A stretch of DNA of 64,000 nt. Source: Sphagnum compactum (taxonomy: Eukaryota; Bryophyta; Sphagnopsida; Sphagnales). The notes under the pieces are model-generated. The model searched no databases, had not been told where the DNA came from, and worked only from the letters and a program-made list of their open reading frames with translations. The stretch lies in contig OZ234495.1 of NCBI GenBank assembly GCA_965153455.1, positions 806,001-870,000 on the forward strand. The letters are read 5' to 3'. The position numbers and the translations under genes were made by a program. Shown here piece after piece: positions 43,660 to 53,823 of this stretch; within the stretch, counting starts at the first letter, position 1, and each line of letters starts with the position of its first letter.

Positions 43660-44919
43660 ATGAGCTTCGCGATGATGCAGGAGGAGAAGTGTGTGGAGTT
43701 TGTGAGATCCGGATCGGATGCGAGACGAGGGGATGCCGAGGAGAAGGAGGAGGAGGAGGGGGAGGAAGTCAGGGACTCGGCGATGTCTTCATCGTCGTCA
43801 GTAAGCTGTTATTTGGACGAGAGAAAGTACTACAATATCGGTCGGTGGGAGGAGAGAGAATGCAGCAGATGGCGAGGTTACTCGGAGCTTCTTCCTTCTT
43901 TACAATTGTTGGACGTTCTTCAAGAATCGACGACTTTGCTGAGAAAACATCATTCCTTGCTCCTAGCTTTGGCGATGGCGGTATCTGTTCCTCTCTCTGC
44001 TATTGTACTCTCTCACGTTTGCCTAGGCTTGCCTTTCGTTCAATGGCTGGTGCGTCAAGTGGAGGAGTTTCATGATAATACCACTGTTGTTGAGGACGAC
44101 AGGAACAACAACATTATACACTATAACAACCCTGCTTCTGCTGCTAACCAAATTGCGCTTCGGAGAATCACGGAGATTTTGATCTCCAACATCGTTGATA
44201 TTCCGTTTACTGCGGTCTTCTCTCCTCTTTTGAAGGCCGGTGTTGCGTATATCGTGGCTTGTTCTTATGGCGCCAAGAAGCCGACGGTGATGGAGATTTG
44301 GCGATTGTTGCAGAAATTGTGGTTGCGTCTCATGCAGACTTTCGCTTTGTCTTGTTCTATTTTCTTGGCGTTTGCGGCTGCTTTTGCTGCTTTGTTGATG
44401 TATGCATCCCGATCTGGAAACACGACGACGTCGTCCAGCTTCATCGTCATCGTGGCAGGGATCGCGGCGTCTGCAATCGCGGCGATCTCCTTGTGCGCAG
44501 GATTCGCATTCATGAGCGTCTTGTGCAGTCTCGCGTACGTGGTGACAGTACTGGAGGGGCTTCATGGCGGTGAGGCTCTGGTCAAGAGCTTGTATTATCT
44601 GCGAGGAAAATTACAGGTGGCCATGTTGCTGTTCCTGGTCACCAACGTCAATGGAACTCTGCTGGACATTCTTTTCGAGTTTCACATCATTGCAAGCACG
44701 GATCCGTCCACTGACAATCTGCTCTCCAAATTGTGGGAAGCTCCTTTGCTTGTGTTCATGCATTCTTTTGTATACCTATTTGATGCCATTATGATAAGCG
44801 TGTTCTATTATATCTGCAAATCTGCGGGAGGAAGTCTTGAGAGCCTTGACAGGTACATTGCTGACAAAGAAGATGATGGCCATACAGCACTAGATTCTTC
44901 AGTAATGACTCCCATATAG
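43660..44919 (+). CDS. Multi-pass membrane protein of unknown function, intronless
   Basis: A single open frame encodes 419 residues from the ATG at 43660. The frame is open upstream to 43462, but that part translates a poly-C/poly-A tract and the dispersed repeat, so the later ATG is preferred. The N-terminus (1-90) is charged and acidic with a Glu run and a Ser run. About six hydrophobic segments follow, near 99-120, 176-202, 226-248, 258-288, 317-342 and 362-386. The tail is short and polar. Phrases such as SLAYVVTVLEGLHGGEALVKS recall a plant-specific family of uncharacterised membrane proteins (Arabidopsis At5g44860/At4g19950 group), whose biochemical role I do not know. Placement in that group is from memory and moderate. 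Base composition is clearly richer in GC than the flanks, as expected of real coding sequence. Confidence 0.8.
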   Translation: MSFAMMQEEKCVEFVRSGSDARRGDAEEKEEEEGEEVRDSAMSSSSSVSCYLDERKYYNIGRWEERECSRWRGYSELLPSLQLLDVLQESTTLLRKHHSLLLALAMAVSVPLSAIVLSHVCLGLPFVQWLVRQVEEFHDNTTVVEDDRNNNIIHYNNPASAANQIALRRITEILISNIVDIPFTAVFSPLLKAGVAYIVACSYGAKKPTVMEIWRLLQKLWLRLMQTFALSCSIFLAFAAAFAALLMYASRSGNTTTSSSFIVIVAGIAASAIAAISLCAGFAFMSVLCSLAYVVTVLEGLHGGEALVKSLYYLRGKLQVAMLLFLVTNVNGTLLDILFEFHIIASTDPSTDNLLSKLWEAPLLVFMHSFVYLFDAIMISVFYYICKSAGGSLESLDRYIADKEDDGHTALDSSVMTPI

Positions 44920-45391
44920 GGTTGTCAAACTGAGCTCTTTGTACAATCCATCTACCCAAAATTCTTTCTTTCATGAACAAAAAAGGATTCCTGGAGGGAT
45001 CAAATTGGGTCCCCATCATCTGTCTCTAGCAATAAATTTTTTTATCAGCTGACATTAGTATTCAAGTCAGGTCGGAAAAAAATACTTTTTCTGCATTCTT
45101 GAGATGATCGGACTCCTTTCATTTCAGGTGTGCTCACTTCAACCTGGATGATGTGCCAAATTTGGACATCATCTCTTTGTCTCATGTCATGTCTATGGGG
45201 TTGAATCTGCATTTTTACTTATTGAGCCAAACTTGGCGGGAGGAGAAGGATGAGGAGGGAGGTGCCAGTGAATGTGGGAAGCAACAGTAGGGCTGTTGAA
45301 TTCAACTAAGTTTGTGGGTGCTTACAGGATACCATAGCTGTGTGGTAAAAGTTGACAATATTAGGCAGACTTATGTATATGTTGAGAGGCA

Positions 45392-45870
45392 AGAATAACA
45401 ATAGCCGCAGTTGTGATCTTCAGGAAGAAATTCATGTTCCCAATGTCAACGAATTGCTCATGATTTTTTCAGTATTGTATTTTTGCAGTTCAAACAAAAT
45501 TGCCAGCGTTTTGCATCTTGTGGGGGGGAGGGACTCTCAGTACTCCTCCAACAGGCAGGGATAAAAATAGCTACAGTTCTGTGATCTTCAGGAAGAAATT
45601 CATGTTCAACTAACTTGTGATTTCTCCAGTACTGTATTTTTGCAGTTCAAATGTTTGCCAGCATTTTGCATCTGGGGTGGTGGACTCTCAGTGCTCCTCC
45701 TCCAACAGGCAGGGATAACAATAGCTACAGTTGTATGATCTTCAGGAAGAAATTCATGTCATCAAATCAACTAACTGTTCATGATTTCTACATTACTGTG
45801 TTTTTCACAGTTTGAATGATGCTAGTGATTTGGGTTGGTGTACTCTCAGTAGTCCTCCTCCAACAGGCAC
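45392..45870 (+). repeat. About 155-167-bp tandem repeat, three copies
   Basis: GATCTTCAGGAAGAAATTCA recurs at 45416, 45583 and 45738, each followed by TACTGTATTTTTGCAGTTCA, a TTGCATCTGG-type phrase, and GACTCTCAGT-CTCCTCCAAC. The array lies 0.5-0.95 kb beyond the membrane protein stop codon. It is non-coding. Confidence 0.8.
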
Positions 45871-46661
45871 ATTCTTACTTCTCTTGCTTTCTGTTGATTA
45901 GTCACCTTGATGATGCAAGGATTTACAGGTTTGAAACACATCTATCTACTCACAAGTATAGAGCCCATACCCCAAGAGTGGCATTAATACAAATTAGGCC
46001 ATCATATCTCATCACTGGAAACCTTTCAAAAAACAACAATGCACAGTGCACAAACAAGCTTTGGATGCTCCGAATCTTCCAACATGAATATCACAACCAT
46101 AACACTTTCCTTTTGTATCAACCACACGTGATCAGAAGATGAAAACCACAGTGAGGGAGAACAGACAATACCAATGTCATTAGATGACAGACATATACAA
46201 GAGATCAACTGTCAACTGGGTTTCAAGTTTCAACTCAAGCTGATTTGAGTTTGACTTTAAGGAATTCAGAATTCCACCACTCCAAAAAGTCATTCGAGCT
46301 AGAGATATTTTTGCCCATTGTTTGAATTCTGCTCGCACATTAGTAACCCCACTTGGGTTGCACTACACTTCCAACACATACACCTATAAACTGCACCTCA
46401 AACCAGTCAATAAACTGCAGGCACATTTTGCAGATACCAACAAGAATCACACAACCATGAGAAAACCCACACCCATCAATAACTGCACACACATTTTTTG
46501 CAAATCCCAACAAGAATTCATGCAACAATTGGATAACCCATTGATCAATAACTGCAGGCACAATTTGCAAATTCAGTGGTACTTGTGGTTCATATACATA
46601 CAATCGACTTTGACTTTGAACAAAGAACTCTTTTCATGGGTGTGTTCAGGGACTAAGGGTC

Positions 46662-46714
46662 TCTTTCCATTAGGCTGCTATGATCACAGAATCCACAGCA
46701 GCCTAATGGAAAGA
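46662..46714. repeat. Perfect 18-bp inverted repeat with 17-base loop
   Basis: TCTTTCCATTAGGCTGCT at 46662-46679 is followed by its exact reverse complement at 46697-46714. The pairing does not extend outward. It is too short for a typical plant microRNA precursor. It could be a foldback remnant or a transcript hairpin. Confidence 0.7.
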
Positions 46715-47039
46715 TGTCCTCCACTGCTACTGTGCAACAGGCATAAGGATAACACATTTCAATGGAAAATGTCTGCAACAGGCATAATGAACACTGGCAA
46801 CCATCCATAGGATGATGAAGACGGTCCAAAAACCCTACATTTTTGGTGATTTTTTTCAAAATTTCCCCTCCAAAAAAGAAGCTTTTCACAGGGGTCATAG
46901 CGCCAAAAACAATTTCCCATTTGAGCGAAATTTGGCACAAAAATTGGCTGACAGGGTTTGGTTCTTCATTTGTCAAAGAATTTATTTTCGTAATTAATTA
47001 ACATTAATATTATAATTTTCCAGGGCTTTTCAATAACAT

Positions 47040-47280
47040 GAAGAACACACCCAAATTCCAATACATTTTTCAGTTTTGGTTTTATTTCCATTGAGAAAAT
47101 GATTCAATAATCAATAGCTCCCACACCATGGCTCCAAACAGTCTCAAACGAAATCGGTGCACCCTTACTCATCAAGAGCTTTCCAAAGATATCAAGAGCC
47201 CAACATGAAGTGCCATGGTTTGGGAGATCTCAGCGTGACAAAACAAAACAAACTACCTTGCTTCATAGATAGATTGTGAC
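47040..47280 (+). repeat. Dispersed repeat, copy 1
   Basis: Phrases in order (GGTGCACCCTTACTC, AGAGCTTTCCAAAGATATCAAGAGC, GTTTGGGAGATCT, GTGACAAAACAAAACAAACTACCTT, CTTCATAGATA) reappear in the same order at about 57600-57920. The two copies are diverged. Ends and type are unknown. Confidence 0.6.
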
Positions 47281-49264
47281 CCAGCTCAGAATTCTAGAAC
47301 AAGCACAGGAGGCAAACAAAGCAAGAAACATTGTGATTCTTTTCTTCGATTCGGTTCCATGTTTGAAGCATGGCAACCGCATACAAAAACTCATATCAAA
47401 GAAAGGACCTGCATGAAATGGTGAAAGCACGTGGTTAGTTGTTCAAAAACCTTCTAATTCTTTTGTTTTGTAACCAAATAAAATGTTATGAGCTTGAGAG
47501 AAAAAGGTTCATCATTAGGCCCAAATGTGTTGTACTTGGTCCTGTGGACAAGGCTAACTTTCAGTGCAATTGTGCTCAGTTGCAACTCAATTAAGCAATA
47601 CAGAAAGTTTTACAAAAGGTGTTGTTAGTCTGTATGTCATCTTCTAGTTGGTGTCAGCAGAATTGGTGGAGGTTGAGATATCACAGATCAGTTATGCAAC
47701 CTGCTACCATAGCCACTTGCAACAATCTTGGGTGAGGAGGAAACATTTGCATGCCTCAAAAGGTCAATAGACTGCCTATTAGTTTACAGGAGATATTAGT
47801 GGCCACTCAGCAACACATATCTCTGGATTAAATACACCAATCTGCAAGTAGATTGAATCCTCTTATGTGCAGCTGAAGTTATATAAGATTCAGATCCTAT
47901 GAGTACTCAGAGACTGGGCAAGTACTCACAGATTGCCTCACACTTTCAGATGGGTATGAATCTGCACCTCGCCTTCTTCCTAATATGGAAGACAGTTGGG
48001 TGTAGTGCGGCAAGGATGGAAGCCTTGTGTGCCAATGGAATGCTCTCCGATCAAGCATCAGCCTGACTCACCCTTGTTACATCCATCCTGGAAATCTTTC
48101 AAGAGCTCCCACACCTGAGCAACTTTACATGCACATCAAGTTTAAGGGCTTACTTGAATTTTTCATTTAACCTCTTGCCATCACACCTTTCCTTGTATGT
48201 TTACATTCTCAGGTGCTTCCATTCGTACTGCCGCAACACCTTCCAATGCTTGGGTAGTCAAAACAGTTTTGGTTGTGAGTTTTTAAAAATTAGCTTAACC
48301 CTCTCAACCACTCACTTGCTTCTTGAAGAATTTACCAAAGATAAATGTCTTTGTTGTGTTTCACCGACTATCCTTCCAACAACTCCTTGTGTACACAAAT
48401 ACCCACTTCCTCATTTCATCTTGTTCGAAAAGATCTACATGTGTTTGAAAAGATCTACATGTTGTAGATGCCTCCCTCTCATCTCCTTGGTTATTTTTTA
48501 AGACTTTTCTTGAGGCAACTGCTTTTGCTCCTTCTAACCTTGAGGATTTTGTTAGAGCCAAATCTTGTTAACACTCAAACTTTTAATCCTACCTACACTT
48601 ACAAGCAAATTTTTGACTCCGGGCTCATAGATTGTATGACTATGTTCATGGTGATAAATTTGTAACTTTTATAGCCCACTACCAAATGCATCAAGGTGAA
48701 AAGCATGCGAAAGTAGATCACTTGGTAAATTTCAAATCTTTCACATTTAAAGCATTTTAATAATGTCATAAAATTTTGAAAGTACTAATCCTATTAAATT
48801 AATCATATATGATCATTTATAATGTACTCTATTATTTTAATTAATTAATTAATTTATCACAAGTTTATTAGTTTAGTTGATACCAGACATTTTCCAAATC
48901 AAACAATTCAAATAATGTGTTATTAATGTTTGAGCCATTGTGGACTTTATATAGATTTTATTTGAATTTGAACTTTTTGGATTATAACAATGTGAAGGCT
49001 TTCAAAAATAAATTTTCCATACTCTCAAATCTAATGCACAAAACATATTTTTTAATAAGATAATAAAATAGATTTCGTGTGTTCAACTCGTTAAATTAGG
49101 CCCCAAATCCTTTCAAAATGTAACATATGAATGAAATTTACAAGTTGAAGCTTTTAAAACCTACTTTTAATCTATTTTTCACAATACAAACAACATGACA
49201 ATTTTCACATATTTAATTTTTTTGTATAAATCAAAATGTTAATCACAAGGCGTCACCTACTTTT

Positions 49265-50065
49265 TAATCTACTTGTTACACAATTTTTTAAAAACATTTG
49301 CAAGGATTATTTTTTTGATATAATTTTGCATGTTTTCACCTTTCAATCCCAATTCTCTTATTGCGTTAATTAAGATCACAAACATAAAAGCTCCCATATC
49401 AATTAATACATCCACTTTATGTTCATTGATCTTAATAAGGACGTGAAGGTTTTCCCTTTTCCCATGTGATTCAAACACACTTCTTTGTGTTCCTTACTAG
49501 GTTTCCCTTCAACTTGCAACTACGTTGCATTGTTTCATATTTCTTCTTGCCACCTTCATGAGCCCCTCCAAGTATTGCACTCAATATTGTTTCCATTAAC
49601 AACAATGAAATCTTCCTTTTCATGTAGTGCATAATACAAAATTTTGACTTCATGTTAGTGTTTAGCACACTTGGGACCTCATGAATATCTTCCACCTCCC
49701 ATCATGCTTCACATTTTCATAAATACTAACATCCTTTCTAAGCAAATAAACATGAATCCAACTTTTGGGAACCCTTCTGCCTCTTGGAATATGAACTTCT
49801 TTACCACATATGCAATTTAATTGTTCCATTGTGGTGGCCTCATTGTGTACCATCACCTCCAAGAAATTTTCAGAAGTAGTCGGACTTGCCTCCTCTTTTG
49901 CTTTTCTACAATATTTATCTTCCTCCACACAAACTACAATGTGAACATTTCATCCCACAATTGTCAATTTGGTGGGATCCACCCTACTTGGCACATTTCA
50001 ATTCAATGTCCCCATACTTTGGGCAATTGGTGGTTTCATGTCCGTTTGGATTATTTGTCAAACAA
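49265..50065 (-). pseudogene. Decayed gag-pol of a Ty3-type retrotransposon
   Basis: Reading the minus strand from about 50060 down, two Cys/His clusters appear: C-x2-C ... GHETTNC, then C-x2-stop ... GSHQIDNC followed by CSHCSLC. They resemble the zinc knuckles of retroelement gag proteins, the first with extra residues between the second Cys and the His. Further down, near 49380-49440, KVDVLIDMGAFMFVI matches the pattern around the retroelement aspartic protease active site, with Met in place of the usual Thr or Ser. Stops and frame shifts separate all parts. This is a fossil, unrelated in orientation to the element that follows. Confidence 0.6.
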
Positions 50066-50918
50066 CTTAAACATGATGAAGAACTTCCATGACTAGATCC
50101 AAATCTTGTTTTTGTTACCTTATTGAAGAAATTAATGAAAGTTGCATTTATGTATTCATATGTATTTTTAACAAATTCATAAGTTTTGCCTTCTTCTTGT
50201 GTAAAGGTTTGAAAGGGGCTTTTTCTATATCCCTCAGCAACACAATGAAGAGTCCCTCCATTCCCCTAACTGTAATTCAACAGATGCAATACAGGTTTTC
50301 CAGTACTTGATAACATCATATCACATTCCCCAATGTAATTGAAACAACCACGCTTTTCACAATTAATCATCAAGGATGAAGTACCACAAAAATGCCTCGC
50401 CATTTGATTTCCTTTGGAGCCTTGCACATGACATTAATGTTTGCAAAGTTTTTTCCCATACACAATATCTTTATGTTCGAGTACAATCTCACAAAAATGA
50501 TCACTTTTGTTTTATTTTTGGAATCCATCCATATTGGAAGTATGTTTTACAAATGACCTAAATACATCACAATTCATTGATGAGGTTCTTGTTTAATTAG
50601 GTCCACCTTGTGTTACATGTCATTTTCATTTATAGCAATAAACTTCATAATCATCATCTTTCACAAAATGTTTTAGTTAGGTGGAATTGGGTTCAATTTC
50701 TTGAATTAGCCTTTTACCTTCCCCCTAAGGTTCAATGTAATCATTGTCGCAACCCCACTTTGAGGCAAGTGTGAGAAATGAAAGTTAGCTTGAAACAAGG
50801 TCCAAGCTGCAAAATTCGGTAAAAGATGGCCAAGGATCCAAAAGAAAGCAATTACAATTGTGAGAGAAAATTCTAAGTGTCAATGAGGACATTGACCTTT
50901 TCTTCTAGTGGGGGAGAG

Positions 50919-51600
50919 TGTCGCAACCCCACTTTGAGGCAAGTGTGAGAAATGAAACTCACACTCTCAAAATCAGACATCTGCAACACAAGTTATGGTC
51001 GAAAGAAGGGCCGGTAGTCAAACTGCAAGTTTGACTCTCGACCACTAAAAGTCAAGAATCGACCCGATCCCGGTGTGTGCAGGTGGAATGCAACACACCG
51101 TTGAAAAGCTCTTGAGGAGAGCTACAAGTTTGCTTCAGACCTCATTCCAATCGAAAGTCGGAGCTGGGAGTCATGAACTTCCAAAGTCCCGGGAGTCCAA
51201 ACCGGGACAGTTTCGAGACTCCTCCTTGAGAGTCCTGGGACAAAAAGCCATTCGGATGTAGGTGCCGTGGGCAAACGCAGATAATACTGTATGGGGGAAG
51301 GTGGTGGCTTCCCCCGAGTCCGGGCCGTGGTGAGTCAAGGGAGTTCGTGTTGCCCGTGGCTTGTCCCAACACCAAGAGTGTTTCCGAATGTGAACTAACC
51401 AACTTGTTGGTTGGTTTTGATGCAGGACCGCGTAACTAAATACGTTGTCCCTCTTCCTAGTCTAATCCCGAAACTTTCAGCATGCCCTTCTCACCCCCTT
51501 TAGTGCTGGAAGCTGGGAACGGCACCAAGTTCCAACTACTTTCGCTCTTTAACATAGTTGGACCCTTTTTGGGTCAAACAAGGGACTTGGGGGCGCGTCA
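50919..51600 (+). repeat. Long terminal repeat, about 682 bp
   Basis: It begins TGTCGCAACCCC directly after a polypurine tract and ends GGGCGCGTCA two bases before the primer-binding site, giving the usual TG...CA ends. It is markedly more GC-rich than the surrounding DNA. Its first ~38 bases are repeated at 50745. Confidence 0.8.
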
Positions 51601-51602
51601 CG

Positions 51603-51614
51603 TGGTATCAGTGC
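51603..51614 (+). other. Primer-binding site for initiator-Met tRNA
   Basis: TGGTATCAGTGC, two bases after the LTR, matches the common plant retrotransposon primer site TGGTATCAGAGC at 11 of 12 positions. That site pairs with the 3' end of initiator methionine tRNA. Confidence 0.8.
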
Positions 51615-51650
51615 TCCGGTTGAGCTTGATTCACTTCTTGGGAGTTTCGG

Positions 51651-53715
51651 ATGGCACCCAAGAATAACCGTAAGCAAGCACAAGAGACCATGTTGGAAGA
51701 ACCCGTCGAAGACCGAGTAGTCCTACCGGAATCAATTGGGGAGGAGGAACCAAGACCCCGGGAGGAACAAGATGAGCCCGAAAGTGAGGAAGAGCAACGG
51801 AGTTCGGTCCTATTCACCCCGGAACAATTGGAAGTCCTCCTCAAAATGAATAGGCCCGACTTCAGTGAGTTGGTTGCGGCCTTCAAAGGGGGGTCATCCA
51901 AAGATTCGAAATATCAACCGGCCAAGCCCGGGAACTTCGATGGTGCCCCGCGATTGAAAGGTCGTGGATGCTTGGCTTGCCGAAATGGAGGATTACATAC
52001 ATGCCGCCAAGGTTGGACGACGTTCGGCCGTGGAGCTTGCCCAATCCTACTTGAAAAGCTATGCCGCCACATGGTGGAGGATAGTGAGACAAGAGGAGGG
52101 GAAGAACCATGGCTACATTTGGGAGTTCTTCAAGGATCGCGTTGAGACAAATTTGTCCCAAGGAACTCCGACTACAGCTCGAGGTGCAAACTCCGTGACC
52201 TTGTGAATGCCACAAATGAGAATTTGAGGCAATATGTGAGGGCTTATTTCGAACTCATGCTTGAGATTCGGCACATGCATGAGCTGGATCGTGTGTGCCA
52301 ATTTGTGATGGTGCTTCCAACTTGGGCCAAACGAAAGCTTGAAGAGAATTGGCGATCCTCATTATCCTAAGCCATCACGAAAATGGAAGGCTTCTCGGAT
52401 GTGGGGCGGAGCGAAAAATCGGGGTTCAAGAAGGACAACAAGTTCCTTCACAAGAAGCCAATGCATGAGGGAGAATGGAACCGAGGGCAAGGAAGCCCAA
52501 CAAAGGATAAGCCCAAACAATTCCAAGGCTCGGGGTTCAAACCCAAGGGAATTTTGTGAAGAAGGGGGCTCGTTTCAAAGCGAGCCAACCAAAGGGAGAT
52601 TTTGGGGTGAAACCCAAAAGAACATGTTTCAATTGCAACGAAGTGGGACATTATTCCAAAGATTGTCCCAAGTCCAAAATGGGGAATGGGGGCTCTAAGG
52701 TAATTGCCTTCAATGCCAACCTAGCCCAACCTGAATGCAATCGACTTATCTTCTCGAAGGGGAAGATTGTTAAGCGGGATGTGTTATGTCTTTTGGACAC
52801 AGGGGCTTCTCACAACTTCATAACCCAGGAAAGCGCCGAAAGGATGGAGCTCCACTTGGAGGAATTCAAAGCACCCATCGAAGTGCACTTCGCAGATGGG
52901 GTTCCCCATCCCACTACGTTACAAGCAAAAGAAGTGCCTCTCCAACTAGGAAATTGGAGAGGAAAGGTGGATTTGCTGGTTTTCACCTTGGGTGGAATGG
53001 ACTGCATTTTGGGAATGGAGTTCATCACCCAAAATAATGTGCTCATAAAAGGGCACAATAGGATAGTTAGAATCCCATGTAAAAGTGGGATTGTGCGAGT
53101 GAAGGCACACGAATTGCCTTGTGTGGGTGGACCAACCATCCACGTTATGTTAGGAAAAGCCTGGGAAAGAGAATGCGTGGGAGGCTATGGCATGGTGTGT
53201 GTTATGCGGGTGTTGGACGAGTTTGAGCCCAAGGAAGCCACCAAGTTGGTGACTTTCTCCAAGTGCATAAAACAAGTTTTGGAAGAGTTTTCGGATGTGA
53301 TGCCCAAAGAGTTGCTCGAAGACCTGCCCCCGAGAAGACGAGTTCATCATGCGATCGAGGTGATGTCAAGAGTGACACCTCCCGCCAAGTCCTCATATCG
53401 AATGAGCCATGAGGAGTTGAAAGAACTTAAGGTTTAACTTGAAGAACTCCTCGCAAAAGGTTATATCAAACCAAGTAAATCACCATATGGGGCACCCGTC
53501 CTTTTTGTTCACAAGAAGGATAGGACGTTGAGGATGTGTGTGTGGATTATAGAACACTCAACAAGGCAATGGTGAAAAACCGGTATCCTTTAACTCAAAT
53601 CGATAATTTATTTGAATTCTCTCGGGAGCCAAGGTGTTTAGTAAGATTGACTTACGTTCGAGGTATTACCAAATTTGGATTGCGGAAGGGGACGAAGAAA
53701 AGACCACCTTAACCC
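51651..53715 (+). pseudogene. Frameshifted gag-protease-RT remnant
   Basis: The start is ATG at 51651 after the leader. The first ~100 residues are charged (Glu/Pro-rich); the frame then shifts near 51960 into a gag core (tryptophan-rich, SYAATWWR) and again near 52200-52550. A CCHC zinc knuckle (CFNCNEVGHYSKDC) is at about 52625-52666 and the protease active-site motif LDTGAS near 52790. The protease frame runs to a stop at 53435 just as the RT N-terminus begins. RT-like sequence ([20 protein letters not shown]) continues beyond that stop, with further shifts, until about 53715. It is not functional as it stands. Confidence 0.85.
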
Positions 53716-53823
53716 AATGAGAGACCAAAATATACAAAGGAAAAATGCTTCATTACTTTACGATTTTAAGTAAGTCATGCTAAATGAGTTCAAGTAAATT
53801 CTGGTTTTTTTTAAAGTCATTCA

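Larger units (their letters stand above)
45871..49260. other. Intergenic DNA without recognised genes
   Basis: Mixed-composition sequence to about 48.6 kb, then AT-rich. No plausible exon chain was found. It contains the inverted repeat at 46662-46714 and a dispersed repeat copy at about 47040-47280. Confidence 0.45.
50745..53715 (+). mobile_element. Broken Ty3-type LTR retrotransposon
   Basis: A complete LTR (50919-51600), primer-binding site, gag, protease and the beginning of reverse transcriptase are present in the order gag-PR-RT, but everything after early RT (the rest of RT, RNase H, integrase and 3' LTR) is missing. To the left of the LTR lies an older rearranged piece: a second copy of the first ~38 bases of the LTR at 50745, then about 135 bp of sequence ending in the purine tract AGTGGGGGAGAG at 50907-50918. 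That tract looks like the 3' end of an element. The arrangement is partial LTR, 3' internal end, full LTR, 5' internal part. Confidence 0.85.
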
